A DNA stretch of 64,000 bases from an uncultured Pantoea sp. (GCA_913775175.1 CAJYKU010000039.1:1-64000); one strand, 5' to 3'; positions 9,174 through 18,499 are shown, counted from the first letter of the stretch. Numbers and translations are program-made. The notes: generated by a model from the sequence alone, not told the origin.

Positions 9174-9537
9174 GGACTTTATATTGGCTTGGCTCACCCT
9201 GAACACAGGCGGTATTACAGGTATTGGTGATGCCGCTTGATCCGAGATAAGTCACCCCACTTCCTTTTACAATCATTTTTTTAGATGAAACTAACAATTG
9301 CCCTGGTCCTGAGTTTGTTCCTGAAGCAACGCCTATCCCTGGACCGCATGTAATACTGCTGCTGTAGGTTGTAGCGAGTGTTTGAACAAAGCCGCCACAA
9401 ATCAGAAAATTAGGAACATTTATTGCTCCCTGACTATTTTTTAATACATTGGCAGTAACGATAATAATAGGACCGGAAATCAATACATCACTACCTGACT
9501 GACTACTCCCGCTCGCGTTGGTATTAATTAGCGGCAT
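9160..9537 (-). CDS. DUF4150 (PAAR-like) T6SS tip protein
   Basis: A 125-aa small protein, assigned to the PAAR-like DUF4150 group with moderate confidence. The middle and end have the spacing typical of that fold: Gly-rich turns, S-K-K-M-I-V-K-G-S-G-V and LGSSG near the C-terminal third. PAAR proteins cap the VgrG spike. It carries five Cys residues, three of them in the last 20 residues, and a Ser/Gly/Asn-rich N-terminus. There is no C-terminal toxin extension, unlike many DUF4150 proteins. It follows the DUF3540 gene by only 3 nt and overlaps tssJ, so the tip genes and membrane-complex genes are on one transcript. Confidence 0.65.
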   Translation of the reverse strand: MPLINTNASGSSQSGSDVLISGPIIIVTANVLKNSQGAINVPNFLICGGFVQTLATTYSSSITCGPGIGVASGTNSGPGQLLVSSKKMIVKGSGVTYLGSSGITNTCNTACVQGEPSQYKVHVSC

Positions 9538-9540
9538 AAT

Positions 9541-10149
9541 TTACCCCATATGAATCTGACTGCCATCAACCTTAACAACTGAAGTACCGATAACGGAGGT
9601 GAGGTTACCTTTTAGCGTTAGAGACTCTCCGGCATTGTGACGTATATTTTTTGCCTTCACTTCTTCGCTATATTTAACTTCACGATAGATATCATCAGCC
9701 TGAGTAAACCAGTGTCGGGTGATTTGATTCATTCGCTGCGACACCCAGCGACTCAGACGGGCCTGCAGAGAGATGCTCTCGGCATTAAGCGAAAAATTTT
9801 CATCTGCATGCAATGACATACTCTTTGCCTGAATTTGCAGCTCCTGATCGCGGCAGCAAATTTGTAATGGCTTTGCGTGCTTACGCACTAAAATATCGGT
9901 TACATAGAGCTTTTTCTGGTCTACTGTTGCGCGAATACGATCGCCCTCTTCAGGTACGACAAGACAGCTGGTCGCAATCAGTAGTTCATACCTGGCATAA
10001 GAAGCCAGATACAAACAGCCCATTACATCGCGCTTAACTTCTGCGACAATCTGCGTACCAGCGGGCAGGTGTCCTTCATCTGAATAGTTATTTCTTGTTG
10101 TCTGGCTTCGCTCGAATATCTTTCTCTCGATCTGTAATGCTCTGGACAT
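9541..10149 (-). CDS. DUF3540 T6SS tip-associated protein
   Basis: A 202-aa protein of the DUF3540 family, regularly found beside DUF2169, pentapeptide-repeat and DUF4150 genes in T6SS tip modules. The first half is predicted all-beta, ending in D-R-I-R-A-T-V-D. The second half has beta-helix-like repeats (LQIQAKSMSLHADE, NAESISLQARL) resembling the distal VgrG spike, ending in a region rich in Gly and Val. A role as spike-extension or effector-loading adaptor is inferred from family context. The ATG at 10149 has a very strong GGGAGGAAG 7 nt upstream, so this start is secure even though it lies 62 nt inside the preceding pentapeptide gene. Confidence 0.8.
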   Translation of the reverse strand: MSRALQIERKIFERSQTTRNNYSDEGHLPAGTQIVAEVKRDVMGCLYLASYARYELLIATSCLVVPEEGDRIRATVDQKKLYVTDILVRKHAKPLQICCRDQELQIQAKSMSLHADENFSLNAESISLQARLSRWVSQRMNQITRHWFTQADDIYREVKYSEEVKAKNIRHNAGESLTLKGNLTSVIGTSVVKVDGSQIHMG

Positions 10150-11299
10150 AACGACTTCCTCCCTTTGTCGCTCGTGGAAATGAAGGCAACACAGCTTCAG
10201 GTATGCCCGGCTGGTTTAACTCATACCAACGATCAATATCTGATAAGAGCGGCTCTGGTGTGATTTTGCCCCATCCCTCTCCCTGAGCCTGATGCAGCCG
10301 GGCATTATCGCGCGAAGCTGCATCATGAAATATTCCGTCGGTCATTCTGGCAGCTCGCAAATCAGCACTGTTAAAGTTTGCTCCAGTGACAGGGGTCGAA
10401 ATAAACTTTGCCCCGTTCAATTGCGCCTCCTGCAAACAGGCCTGGAGCAAATTACAGCGCTCGAATGTCACCTCTTCTGCCTGACACGATGTCATATCTG
10501 AGTGAGCCAGACTGCAATCGACCAGGGTGGCTCGGGTCATTATTGCGCCAGTAAGCGCGCTGTAAGACAGATTGCACCGTATCAGTCTGGCCTTCATCAT
10601 GCTGGTTCCCTGCAGCGGTAATCGGGTCAGCATCACATCCACCAGCTGGCTATCGTTCCAGATAAAGTTGCTGCCGCTTAACTGCTCAAATTGACAACCG
10701 CTGAGCTGGCAATGACTGATGACCAGCCGTTGCACATCACTGTTTGCATATCGACCGCCAGTCAGACTGCTTTTGTACCAGCTCACATCACTCAACATGC
10801 TGTTATTGACGACTTTGGACTGGACGCTGCTGTTGACTATCGACCAATGGGATAGCCGTGTTGCGCTGCACTCTACTCTCTCTACCTGCGTCTGATTCAG
10901 CGTTATGCCGTCGAGAAAAGCGTCGTTCAGCTTGATGTTCGTGAGCGTACTGTCACAAATCAGGCACTGCGCTATTTCGCAGGCCTCTGTCGTAACGTTA
11001 CTGATTTCACACCCACTCACTGTCAGCTCGCTGATATTACAAGCGAGCAGCTGAATACTGTCTATTACACAACGCTCAAGGTGTATTTTCCTGAAATGAC
11101 ATTTATCCAATGCAAGCTGGCTGAAGTGGCACTCAACAAATCGCAGCTCGCTCTTCTCCTGCCCGGTTAGCTCAACGCGACGATACTGTTTTTTGTCACG
11201 TAGTGCCGGGGCCTCCGGGATCTCGTTGTCACACATCTCCAGTGATGTAGCGGCCACCAGCTGCTGTAATATCCGCTGATTCTCCTTTGATTCAGGCAT
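10088..11299 (-). CDS. Pentapeptide-repeat protein of T6SS tip module
   Basis: A 403-aa protein made almost entirely of pentapeptide repeats from about residue 45 to 340, with the central Leu/Phe and flanking Ala/Cys/Ser pattern of A(D/N)LXX repeats (for example NFNSADLRAARM near residue 317). Such repeats fold as a right-handed quadrilateral beta-helix. The N-terminal 40 residues and the C-terminal 60 residues are non-repetitive. The ATG at 11299 has GGAGAG upstream and overlaps the DUF2169 gene stop by 8 nt. It resembles the pentapeptide half of that preceding gene and may be a detached paralogue. Adaptor, spike extension or cargo are all possible. Confidence 0.88.
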   Translation of the reverse strand: MPESKENQRILQQLVAATSLEMCDNEIPEAPALRDKKQYRRVELTGQEKSELRFVECHFSQLALDKCHFRKIHLERCVIDSIQLLACNISELTVSGCEISNVTTEACEIAQCLICDSTLTNIKLNDAFLDGITLNQTQVERVECSATRLSHWSIVNSSVQSKVVNNSMLSDVSWYKSSLTGGRYANSDVQRLVISHCQLSGCQFEQLSGSNFIWNDSQLVDVMLTRLPLQGTSMMKARLIRCNLSYSALTGAIMTRATLVDCSLAHSDMTSCQAEEVTFERCNLLQACLQEAQLNGAKFISTPVTGANFNSADLRAARMTDGIFHDAASRDNARLHQAQGEGWGKITPEPLLSDIDRWYELNQPGIPEAVLPSFPRATKGGSRYVQSITDREKDIRAKPDNKK

Positions 11300-13529
11300 C
11301 GCTTCTCTCCTTTAATGGCACCTTGTTCAGCGGATACCAGACCACTTCATCCAGTAAGCAGCGGTCAAAGCGGCTACCAGCGTTTCGGCAGATCATGGCA
11401 AGGATAGCGGTCACCAGATTACACTCCTCAAAAACTGCGTCACTGAGATCGGCATGATAGAGCACAGCGCCCTGCAGACTCGACTTTTGCCAGGCGCTGT
11501 AACAGAGCAGGCTATCCTGCAGATTGCAGCCAGCCATTTCGCAGCGTATAACGCGGCTATGCCGCAAGTCGGCCCCCTCAAAACTGACCTCAGATAGCGA
11601 GGTACAGGTAAAGGCGCTATTGTGCAGCGCCACTTCACGGAAGCCACACTGAACCAGCAGACATTCACTAAACTCATTCATAGCCAGAGAGCAGTCCTGG
11701 CGAAAAGTAGTGCCTTCCAGCCGGCAACGCCGCCAGGCGATTTCGCGGCAGCCGCACTCCAGCAGTGAGCCTGAGCGAATATCACTCTCTTCCAGCGCAC
11801 TATTGCCTAAGTCACACTTATTGAAGATACAGCTCTCCAGCGTCATGACCCGCCATCTGCTGGCGCTGAGCTGACTTTCAATAAATGAGCAGCGACTGAC
11901 TTCACCACCGATAAAAGCTGCACGTGAGAGATTGCACTGCTCAAACTGCCCCTCCTGCCATAAGGTGGCCATAGATTGCAGCTGGCACATACTGGTTTCA
12001 CTAAATCCCACCTGAGTCAGTGTGCATTCGCGTAGCTGCCCCCCATCAAACTGACATCCGGTAAAGCGGCTTTTGCTGATAGCAGAGTGGCTGAATTCGC
12101 TGCCATTCAGCGTGCAATGTTCAAACTGACAATATTCAAATTCACAACCAGAGAGTTGCGCTTTGGTCAGATCACAATTCACAAACTGACATTGACGAAA
12201 TGTCAGATTACGGAAAACTGCCTGCAGCGCGGTTTGCGCTACATAGATTTCGCCCTCAATGACTCTTTTTTCTTCGTTATCCAGCAGCGTTGCCAGTGGG
12301 TAGCGACAGGTAGCGGAAAATGCCTGCCAGTTAATGGGTTCAACCTTCGGCGGATCGCTCTGGTTCCTCTGCTGCTGTTCAGCAATCTTCTGTTGCAACA
12401 TCTCATAATGCTGGACGCTGTCATGGCGTGCGCCTGGCTTATATTGAGGCGACGAAGGATTATGCTCTTTCGCCCAGATAGCATTCATCAATGCACCGGA
12501 CGGCATCAGATCGGGATCGTAGAGTGACTCAAACTCACTGCCGCTGTCTGAGCGTCGACGCGCAATAACATCGCTGTACCAGCTGTTGCTGCGCGGTGCC
12601 GTGGCATCATCCAGTGCAATCGCCATATAAGCCAGAGGCTGCTCCATCAGATACTCTATCGCCACGTGCCCCGTAAAGACGATCAGGCCCAGATCGCTGT
12701 CTGGCAGTAACCACAACGTTTTACGTGCCAGAGTTAACTCTATCTGTTTTTCTGGCTCAGCATGGGTTGCGTAAAACGCTCTGGCCTGCACCGCAGGAAC
12801 CGCTCCCTGAATAACGTTTCCCGCAGGCAGAAAGCCACTAAGAACATAGGGAACACTCTCCGGCCACGCACTTTGTGTCAGTCGCTGGGCTGGCGCTGCC
12901 AGCTGAAAATAACGTAAATCCAGGCTTTCCGGATAACCCGGCATAATAGTTTCCCGCCAGCTTTTATCGCTAATTTCTGCGGCAACCATATCCATATACG
13001 CTTTGCGAACGGCAAAATTTTGCGGCACAGGACAGGGGGCGGCCAGTGGTGATTGCCGCTGCAGCTTACCCTGCTCTACCGTCATCAGCATTGGGGAAAG
13101 CGCATCCTGATGACCACGTCCCAGTGGGTTGTCGATGCATTTTTCGCCGCCATAGCTGTAGATATGATCGAGCGCCATACGCGAAAACTTTGTTACCTGC
13201 AGTGAGGCCCGATCTGATTCACCCAGTAGCCGCCACTGTCGTGACAACCCTCCAATAGTGGCTCTGGCCTCAGCCATTTTCTCCTTTGTATCAGTCTGCA
13301 CATGTCCGGCCAGCAGAAATTCAGCAAACGGCTTGGGCTCTGCCATATCCAGCATACGCCAGGACATGGGCGCTTTTTTCCAGCTGTCCCAGATATCTGC
13401 TTCGCAGGCAAAATGCTCAGGACTCGAGAGATAAAACCCTGCCACTGCGCTGATGCCCAGATAGGGTTGCTTACCCAGCTGATAACGCCCGTTGAGGAAA
13501 ACAAGCTGTTGTGGTTTGATTATCTGCAT
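11292..13529 (-). CDS. DUF2169 domain plus pentapeptide repeats, T6SS adaptor
   Basis: A 745-aa two-part protein. Residues about 15-300 match DUF2169, a domain known from T6SS clusters as an adaptor that helps load effectors or spike partners onto VgrG. A polar linker (about 360-410, rich in Gln and Pro) follows. Residues about 430-735 are pentapeptide repeats with recurring F-x-x-C-x-L and L-x-x-C-x-F patterns, unusually rich in Cys. The ATG at 13529 has AGGAAG upstream, 8 nt after the vgrG stop. The gene order vgrG, DUF2169, pentapeptide, DUF3540, DUF4150 supports an accessory role at the needle tip. Confidence 0.88.
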   Translation of the reverse strand: MQIIKPQQLVFLNGRYQLGKQPYLGISAVAGFYLSSPEHFACEADIWDSWKKAPMSWRMLDMAEPKPFAEFLLAGHVQTDTKEKMAEARATIGGLSRQWRLLGESDRASLQVTKFSRMALDHIYSYGGEKCIDNPLGRGHQDALSPMLMTVEQGKLQRQSPLAAPCPVPQNFAVRKAYMDMVAAEISDKSWRETIMPGYPESLDLRYFQLAAPAQRLTQSAWPESVPYVLSGFLPAGNVIQGAVPAVQARAFYATHAEPEKQIELTLARKTLWLLPDSDLGLIVFTGHVAIEYLMEQPLAYMAIALDDATAPRSNSWYSDVIARRRSDSGSEFESLYDPDLMPSGALMNAIWAKEHNPSSPQYKPGARHDSVQHYEMLQQKIAEQQQRNQSDPPKVEPINWQAFSATCRYPLATLLDNEEKRVIEGEIYVAQTALQAVFRNLTFRQCQFVNCDLTKAQLSGCEFEYCQFEHCTLNGSEFSHSAISKSRFTGCQFDGGQLRECTLTQVGFSETSMCQLQSMATLWQEGQFEQCNLSRAAFIGGEVSRCSFIESQLSASRWRVMTLESCIFNKCDLGNSALEESDIRSGSLLECGCREIAWRRCRLEGTTFRQDCSLAMNEFSECLLVQCGFREVALHNSAFTCTSLSEVSFEGADLRHSRVIRCEMAGCNLQDSLLCYSAWQKSSLQGAVLYHADLSDAVFEECNLVTAILAMICRNAGSRFDRCLLDEVVWYPLNKVPLKERSDA

Positions 13530-13537
13530 AGCACTTC

Positions 13538-15853
13538 CTAGTTAATCATTAGCAGACCCACAGTGCGGCTTTCAAACCCTGTGCTGTTAATCGTTGCACC
13601 TACATTGTCAACCCGGACCCCCATATTCCCGACATAAGCACCGTAGTTTTCATTACGTACGCCGACAATGCTGACCTCTGCCGCATTCAGATTCAGGAAG
13701 TTACCTGTACGAACTGTATTGATGCCGTATAGTTCAGCGTTTACGCCAACAATTCTGCTATTTATCCCGACCAGCTGATTGCTGTTTACAATTGCTGAAT
13801 TATCCATGCCGACAAATTCGTTATTCAACGCCGTAAAACTGTTGCGGTTCGCCTGAAGTATATTTTCCATTACGCCAAGCTGATTTTTCATGCCGAATAA
13901 TTCGTTATCCACCGCGGTCATTGACGTTTTCAGTGCGGTAAGATTGGTTTTAAGTCCGGTTAGATGTGTACCGATCATATCCGCTGTTGTGTTTACACCT
14001 GTAAAGGCTGTACTCACTCCGGTAAATAGCATATCAACACCGGTCATACCTGTGTGCATAGCAGTGAAATCGTTTTTCATACCGGTAAACTGCACTGCCA
14101 TACCTGTTACGCTATAGCGAATATTTCCTGTATATAAATGCATGTTAAGCTGTTCGTGATGCAAACAGCGTACATAATCGTAACGGTTGTTATAGACCAG
14201 GTTAGCAAGATTATTTTCAACGCTGTTTATCTGGTCACGCTCTGCATGAACCAGAATTTTTTCAGCACCGCGGTCATCTATTAACGTAATCTCACTATAA
14301 TTTTGCGGACTTCCCTGCTTAAGCGAACGTGACTTAATACCGGTATGGCCAATTTCCCGCGGCAGATCGTAAGGCGGTGGATTTTCGCCGTTATAGACGA
14401 TCCCGGTAACCAGCGGTCGATCCAGGTCGCCATCCACATAGGTGATCAGGACTTCCTGTCCAACGCGCGGCATTGCAATAACGCCCCAGCCTTTGCCTGC
14501 CCAGGCCTGCACAACCCTTACCCAACAGGAGCTGTCCTCTTCCCGGGAGCGGTAGCGATCCCAGTGAAAATGTACTTTGATGCGCGCGTGCTCATCGGTA
14601 TACACCTCCGAACCCGGCGTGCCTACCACGGTTGCACTCTGCAAGCCTGGCACTTCAGGACGTGGAGTGCGCAGCGGTGGGCGGTTGGGAATATCATCAT
14701 TCAGGGCAGTAAAGCTGCACCATGCCTGATTAGTGTCGGTATCGCTCTCATTGTCATCCTCGCCCCCTTTGCTGACCACAAAATGATACTGTACCGCCAG
14801 TAATTTATAGTTGCGATTAAGCTCACTGACCCCATGGTTAGTCATGGTAAAAGCATAACCCGGCACTAAGCCAATTGCTGAGGCTTTACCGCTAAGCATT
14901 TGGCGTTCACTTTGCATCAGCTGCAGGCGCAGACGCGCAATTTTTTCACCGCGATCAATACTTTGATAGCCAGCAGCATAGTCATACCACTCCAGCTGTA
15001 TATTGGGCAGGCCGCCGCTGGGAAGCTCCTGATCAACCTGTAAATTATGACTGGGACGCAGATAGTCATAATCGCGCAGAATCACCTCATTTGGCCGGAC
15101 TTTGCGTGAACGGCGCATCTCCTGAATGCCTTCAGTAGTGGCTTTAGCACGCGAACCACTGGGTTGCCAGGGCAACAGATTGTAGCCAGATGGCATCGGC
15201 GCAAACTGCTGCTTATCGGTAATCACCATCGTGTGCTTGTTATACTCGTGGCGGAAGTAATACCAGATCCCCTCTTCCTCCAGCAGACGATTAACAAAAT
15301 TAAGATCTGTTTCGCCAAACTGAACACAATATTCCCGCTCGTGATAATCCTCGGTAATATCCAGCTCAAAATTAGCAATGCCGCTATAGCGGGAAAAGAT
15401 ATCCTGAACCACATTCAGAATGTTTTTTTGCTGAAAGATACGACTGTTACGATTTTGTCCTAAAAACCAGAGCCAGGTACTTAACTCAAGTTTATAAACA
15501 TAATATTCGCCATACTGATGCAAATCATATCCTGCCGTGACATAGCCGTAATAGTGGCGTACATAATTTTGCTCTATCTCCAGCGCTGCCATTGCGCTGT
15601 CGCTAATTTCATTTAATCCGAACGGGAGAATACCGCTGCGATAGCGCGCATAAATATGCACACCTTCGCCTAACATTTTATTCAGGTCTACATAGGTATC
15701 TTGATGCACCTTCACTTCCAGATAAAATTTTTGGCTATCCGCAAGCTTTTCTTCCGTATGAAAACTAATAGGCTCAGCCCGTAGCTCTCCCTGCAAATAG
15801 GAATGATCTATTGCGAGATCGAAGATGCGGTCTGGATCTTCCTGAAAGGACAT
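13538..15853 (-). CDS. vgrG: T6SS spike protein VgrG (TssI) with C-terminal heptad repeats
   Basis: A 771-aa VgrG. Residues about 1-370 form the gp27-like base, with RYRSGILPFG and E-E-G-I-W-Y-Y-F-R-H recognisable. About 400-490 is the gp5-like OB fold (W-V-R-V-V-Q-A-W-A-G-K-G-W-G). About 500-570 has the usual IDDRGAEKI and HAERDQ stretch. The remaining tail, residues 585-766, is 26 consecutive 7-residue repeats described separately. There is no extra enzymatic domain, so this is a structural rather than an evolved VgrG. The ATG at 15853 has AGAGAGG upstream. It follows clpV by 60 nt and precedes the DUF2169 adaptor by 8 nt. Confidence 0.97.
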   Translation of the reverse strand: MSFQEDPDRIFDLAIDHSYLQGELRAEPISFHTEEKLADSQKFYLEVKVHQDTYVDLNKMLGEGVHIYARYRSGILPFGLNEISDSAMAALEIEQNYVRHYYGYVTAGYDLHQYGEYYVYKLELSTWLWFLGQNRNSRIFQQKNILNVVQDIFSRYSGIANFELDITEDYHEREYCVQFGETDLNFVNRLLEEEGIWYYFRHEYNKHTMVITDKQQFAPMPSGYNLLPWQPSGSRAKATTEGIQEMRRSRKVRPNEVILRDYDYLRPSHNLQVDQELPSGGLPNIQLEWYDYAAGYQSIDRGEKIARLRLQLMQSERQMLSGKASAIGLVPGYAFTMTNHGVSELNRNYKLLAVQYHFVVSKGGEDDNESDTDTNQAWCSFTALNDDIPNRPPLRTPRPEVPGLQSATVVGTPGSEVYTDEHARIKVHFHWDRYRSREEDSSCWVRVVQAWAGKGWGVIAMPRVGQEVLITYVDGDLDRPLVTGIVYNGENPPPYDLPREIGHTGIKSRSLKQGSPQNYSEITLIDDRGAEKILVHAERDQINSVENNLANLVYNNRYDYVRCLHHEQLNMHLYTGNIRYSVTGMAVQFTGMKNDFTAMHTGMTGVDMLFTGVSTAFTGVNTTADMIGTHLTGLKTNLTALKTSMTAVDNELFGMKNQLGVMENILQANRNSFTALNNEFVGMDNSAIVNSNQLVGINSRIVGVNAELYGINTVRTGNFLNLNAAEVSIVGVRNENYGAYVGNMGVRVDNVGATINSTGFESRTVGLLMIN
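13556..14101 (-). repeat. 26 heptapeptide repeats encoding the VgrG spike tail
   Basis: Codons 585-766 of vgrG read as 26 gap-free 7-residue units. Position 1 is usually M, V, L or I, position 5 is usually F, L, I or M, position 6 often T or V, and position 7 is G or A in nearly all (examples MKNDFTA, VDMLFTG, VSTAFTG, LNNEFVG, VNAELYG, VRVDNVG). The DNA copies have diverged, so the repeat is held at protein level. A trimeric beta-helix spike is the likely fold; the 7-residue period differs from the 8-residue VxGxxxxx repeat of phage T4 gp5. Confidence 0.9.
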
Positions 15854-15913
15854 AACAACCTCTCTTTAATCATAGTAAACAGGCTTTCTGTTAAGTACGG
15901 GTAAATAATTGCC

Positions 15914-18484
15914 TCACTGGCTAAATGCCATGCTCAGCTCTTCACCTTCGACTATCAGATGGATACTGTTGGTAACTTCTTCTTTTTTCTTGCGTCGTAG
16001 CAACTCATTACCAATGGCTGGCAGTACCGTCTGGCCAAGAAGATCTTCTACCGCGCGCCCGCGATGCGGATGATCGGCTACCCTGCTGGCCACCCATTTG
16101 CACACTTCAGGTTCCCAGATAAACTGCGCACCGGCTTCATCTTTCAGGCGCTGCTGAAGGCTCGCCATATATTTTGCTGCAATCTGCTCCAGCGCGATTT
16201 CGTTAAGGGGCAGATAGGGGATGAGTTTCATGCGAGCCAGCAGTGCTGGCGCAAATTTACGCTCGAGAATGTCATGAACGCGTGGGCGCAACTGCGCCAT
16301 TTTGATGTCAGGTTCAGCTTCCAGCGCACGCTCGATCTCCTGCGCGCCCTGATTGCAGGTCAGCAGGATAAAGCAGTGACGAAAGCTGATAATCCGCCCC
16401 TCACCATCTTCCATCCAGCCCTTATCGAAGACCTGATAAAACAGGTCATATATATCCGGATGCGCTTTATCAAACTCATCAAGCAGAATGACCGAATAGG
16501 GCTTACGCCGTACCGCTTCAGTCAGCTTTCCGCCTTTGCCAAAACCAACGTAACCCGGCGGTGCGCCTTTAAGCGTGGAAACAGTATGCGCTTCCTGAAA
16601 CTCGCTCATATTAAAGGTAATCAGATTATGTGCGCCGGCGTACATCGCTTCTGCCAGCGCCACAGCCGTTTCCGTTTTACCTGTACCGGTTGGCCCGGCC
16701 AGCAGAAATACACCCAGAGGTCGCTCGGGATGCTGGATCCCGGCGCGACTGATACGTACCGCCTGAGCAATTTCACTGATAGCGGTGTTCTGGCCAAATA
16801 TGCGGGTGCTCAGACGCTTTTCCAGCTCCAGTGCATTATCAAGATCATCCTGGATCATGCGTCCCGAAGGGATGCCTGTCCAGTCAGAAAGCACCTCTGC
16901 AACTACCATCTCATCCACCCAGGGATGAACCAGAGGATCGTGTTGCTGTAATGCATTCAGCTCCTCCAGCACGGGAGCAATACCCTGATCCTCCTTGCTG
17001 CCAGCCTCCTGGAGATAGCTGACCAGCACCTGCTCCTGAGAGTAACGCTGCTCCAGCTGAGTTTTAAGCTCACGCGCCTGATGACTATTTTGATCCAGCC
17101 ACGCCAGCCGCTCATGGACATTACTCCCCAGCGGGATCTCTGCCTGTAGCGCCTCTGTCTCTGACTGATACGCGTTGATCTGCGCATCCAGCTTAGCAAT
17201 ACGCTGCGGCGTTACATGGTGGCTCAGCGACACTCTGGCGCAGGCGGTATCCAGCAGGCTAATCGCTTTGTCAGGCAGCTGCCGCGAGGGCAGGTTACGT
17301 AGCGAGAGGCGCACAGCGGCGCGAATGGCAGAGTCGCGGATGGTTACGCCGTGATGACGGGAGAAAAATGGTGCGATGGCACGCATCATCTCCACAGCAG
17401 CCTCTTCAGTGGGTTCACCAATAGGTACGCTCTGAAACCGACGAGTCAGCGCAGCGTCTGGCTCAATAAACTGTTTGTATTCCGACCAGGTTGTGGCGGC
17501 AATCATTCGCAGGGAACCACGCGCCAGCATCGGCTTCAGTAAATTAACGGCATCTCCGGTTCCCGCCTGTCCGCCTGCGCCCACCAGCGTATGTGCTTCA
17601 TCACAAAACAGAATCACTGGTGTGTCAGAGTGGATAATGGCGTCAATCAGCGCTTTCAGGCGCGACTCAAATTCGCCGCGCATACTGGCTCCCGCCTGCA
17701 TCCGTCCCAAATCCAGCGACAGCAGTCGGGCACCTTTAAGCAACGGCGGAACATCGCCAGAAGCAATCTTGCAGGCCAGCGCCTCAACCACTGCAGTTTT
17801 GCCCACGCCAGCTTCACCAACCAGAATCGGGTTGTTCTGCCGCCGACGCAGAAGAATATCGATAGTTTGTCTCAGTTCTGCATCGCGTCCAACCACCGGA
17901 TCAATAGCGCCTTCGCGTGCCTGCTGCGTGAGGTCGCTGCACCATTTATCCAGCGATGCTGCCTGTTCACTTATTGGCGGTGTGCCTGCTTCTGTCAGCT
18001 CGATCTCTTCATGCTCAGCAGAGGCCGTAAGCAGGGTTGCGAAACGTTCCATTACTTCCGGAAGTGGCAGCTTTTTGAACTCGTCGCTAAGGCGGTATAA
18101 CCAGCGCTGTAATGTACTATCCTGCAACATGCCCAAAAGAATATGCACAGTGCGTACCGACTGACTATCGTCCAGCATCTGACTCATCAGAAAACCGCGC
18201 TCCACAGCCTGCTCCAGGCGTCCGGAGAGATCCTGCGCCACCATGCTGCGGGTCGTCATATGACTCAGAATATGGTCCAGTTGATCGGTAAGACGTGCCA
18301 GGTCAACACCATAATGCTCCATCAGCATTGGCACATCGCCGCGTGACTCCTCGATCACCACCCGTAGCCAGTGCTCCAGCTCGACATACTCATGTCGATA
18401 GGTCTGGCACAACTTTGTTGCTCTGACGACAGACTGATAAGCCAGATAGCCCAGCCTGGAAAACAACCGCTCACGTTGATACAC
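15914..18484 (-). CDS. clpV: T6SS sheath-recycling ATPase TssH (ClpV)
   Basis: An 856-aa AAA+ unfoldase that disassembles contracted TssB/TssC sheaths. An N-terminal Clp repeat domain (about 1-160) is followed by two AAA+ modules: Walker A GEAGVGKT with Walker B ILFCDEAH in the first, and GPTGTGKT with VILLDEFD in the second. Length and order match ClpV rather than ClpB. The initiator is GTG at 18484, supported by AGGGGA about 8 nt upstream and no in-frame ATG nearby; tssG ends 15 nt before. Both ATPase sites look intact. Confidence 0.97.
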   Translation of the reverse strand: MYQRERLFSRLGYLAYQSVVRATKLCQTYRHEYVELEHWLRVVIEESRGDVPMLMEHYGVDLARLTDQLDHILSHMTTRSMVAQDLSGRLEQAVERGFLMSQMLDDSQSVRTVHILLGMLQDSTLQRWLYRLSDEFKKLPLPEVMERFATLLTASAEHEEIELTEAGTPPISEQAASLDKWCSDLTQQAREGAIDPVVGRDAELRQTIDILLRRRQNNPILVGEAGVGKTAVVEALACKIASGDVPPLLKGARLLSLDLGRMQAGASMRGEFESRLKALIDAIIHSDTPVILFCDEAHTLVGAGGQAGTGDAVNLLKPMLARGSLRMIAATTWSEYKQFIEPDAALTRRFQSVPIGEPTEEAAVEMMRAIAPFFSRHHGVTIRDSAIRAAVRLSLRNLPSRQLPDKAISLLDTACARVSLSHHVTPQRIAKLDAQINAYQSETEALQAEIPLGSNVHERLAWLDQNSHQARELKTQLEQRYSQEQVLVSYLQEAGSKEDQGIAPVLEELNALQQHDPLVHPWVDEMVVAEVLSDWTGIPSGRMIQDDLDNALELEKRLSTRIFGQNTAISEIAQAVRISRAGIQHPERPLGVFLLAGPTGTGKTETAVALAEAMYAGAHNLITFNMSEFQEAHTVSTLKGAPPGYVGFGKGGKLTEAVRRKPYSVILLDEFDKAHPDIYDLFYQVFDKGWMEDGEGRIISFRHCFILLTCNQGAQEIERALEAEPDIKMAQLRPRVHDILERKFAPALLARMKLIPYLPLNEIALEQIAAKYMASLQQRLKDEAGAQFIWEPEVCKWVASRVADHPHRGRAVEDLLGQTVLPAIGNELLRRKKKEEVTNSIHLIVEGEELSMAFSQ

Positions 18485-18499
18485 CGGAAATCCCCTAAA

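Noticed and set aside
13538-15853. Evolved VgrG with C-terminal effector domain
   Set aside because: The whole tail after the OB fold is regular heptad repeat; no space is left for an enzyme domain.
16064-16951. 295-codon plus-strand frame
   Set aside because: It is fully antisense to clpV, which matches its family end to end; the translation looks like shadow sequence.
17475-18164. 229-codon plus-strand frame
   Set aside because: Antisense to the first AAA+ domain of clpV; Ser/Arg/Ala-rich product typical of reverse-strand reading.
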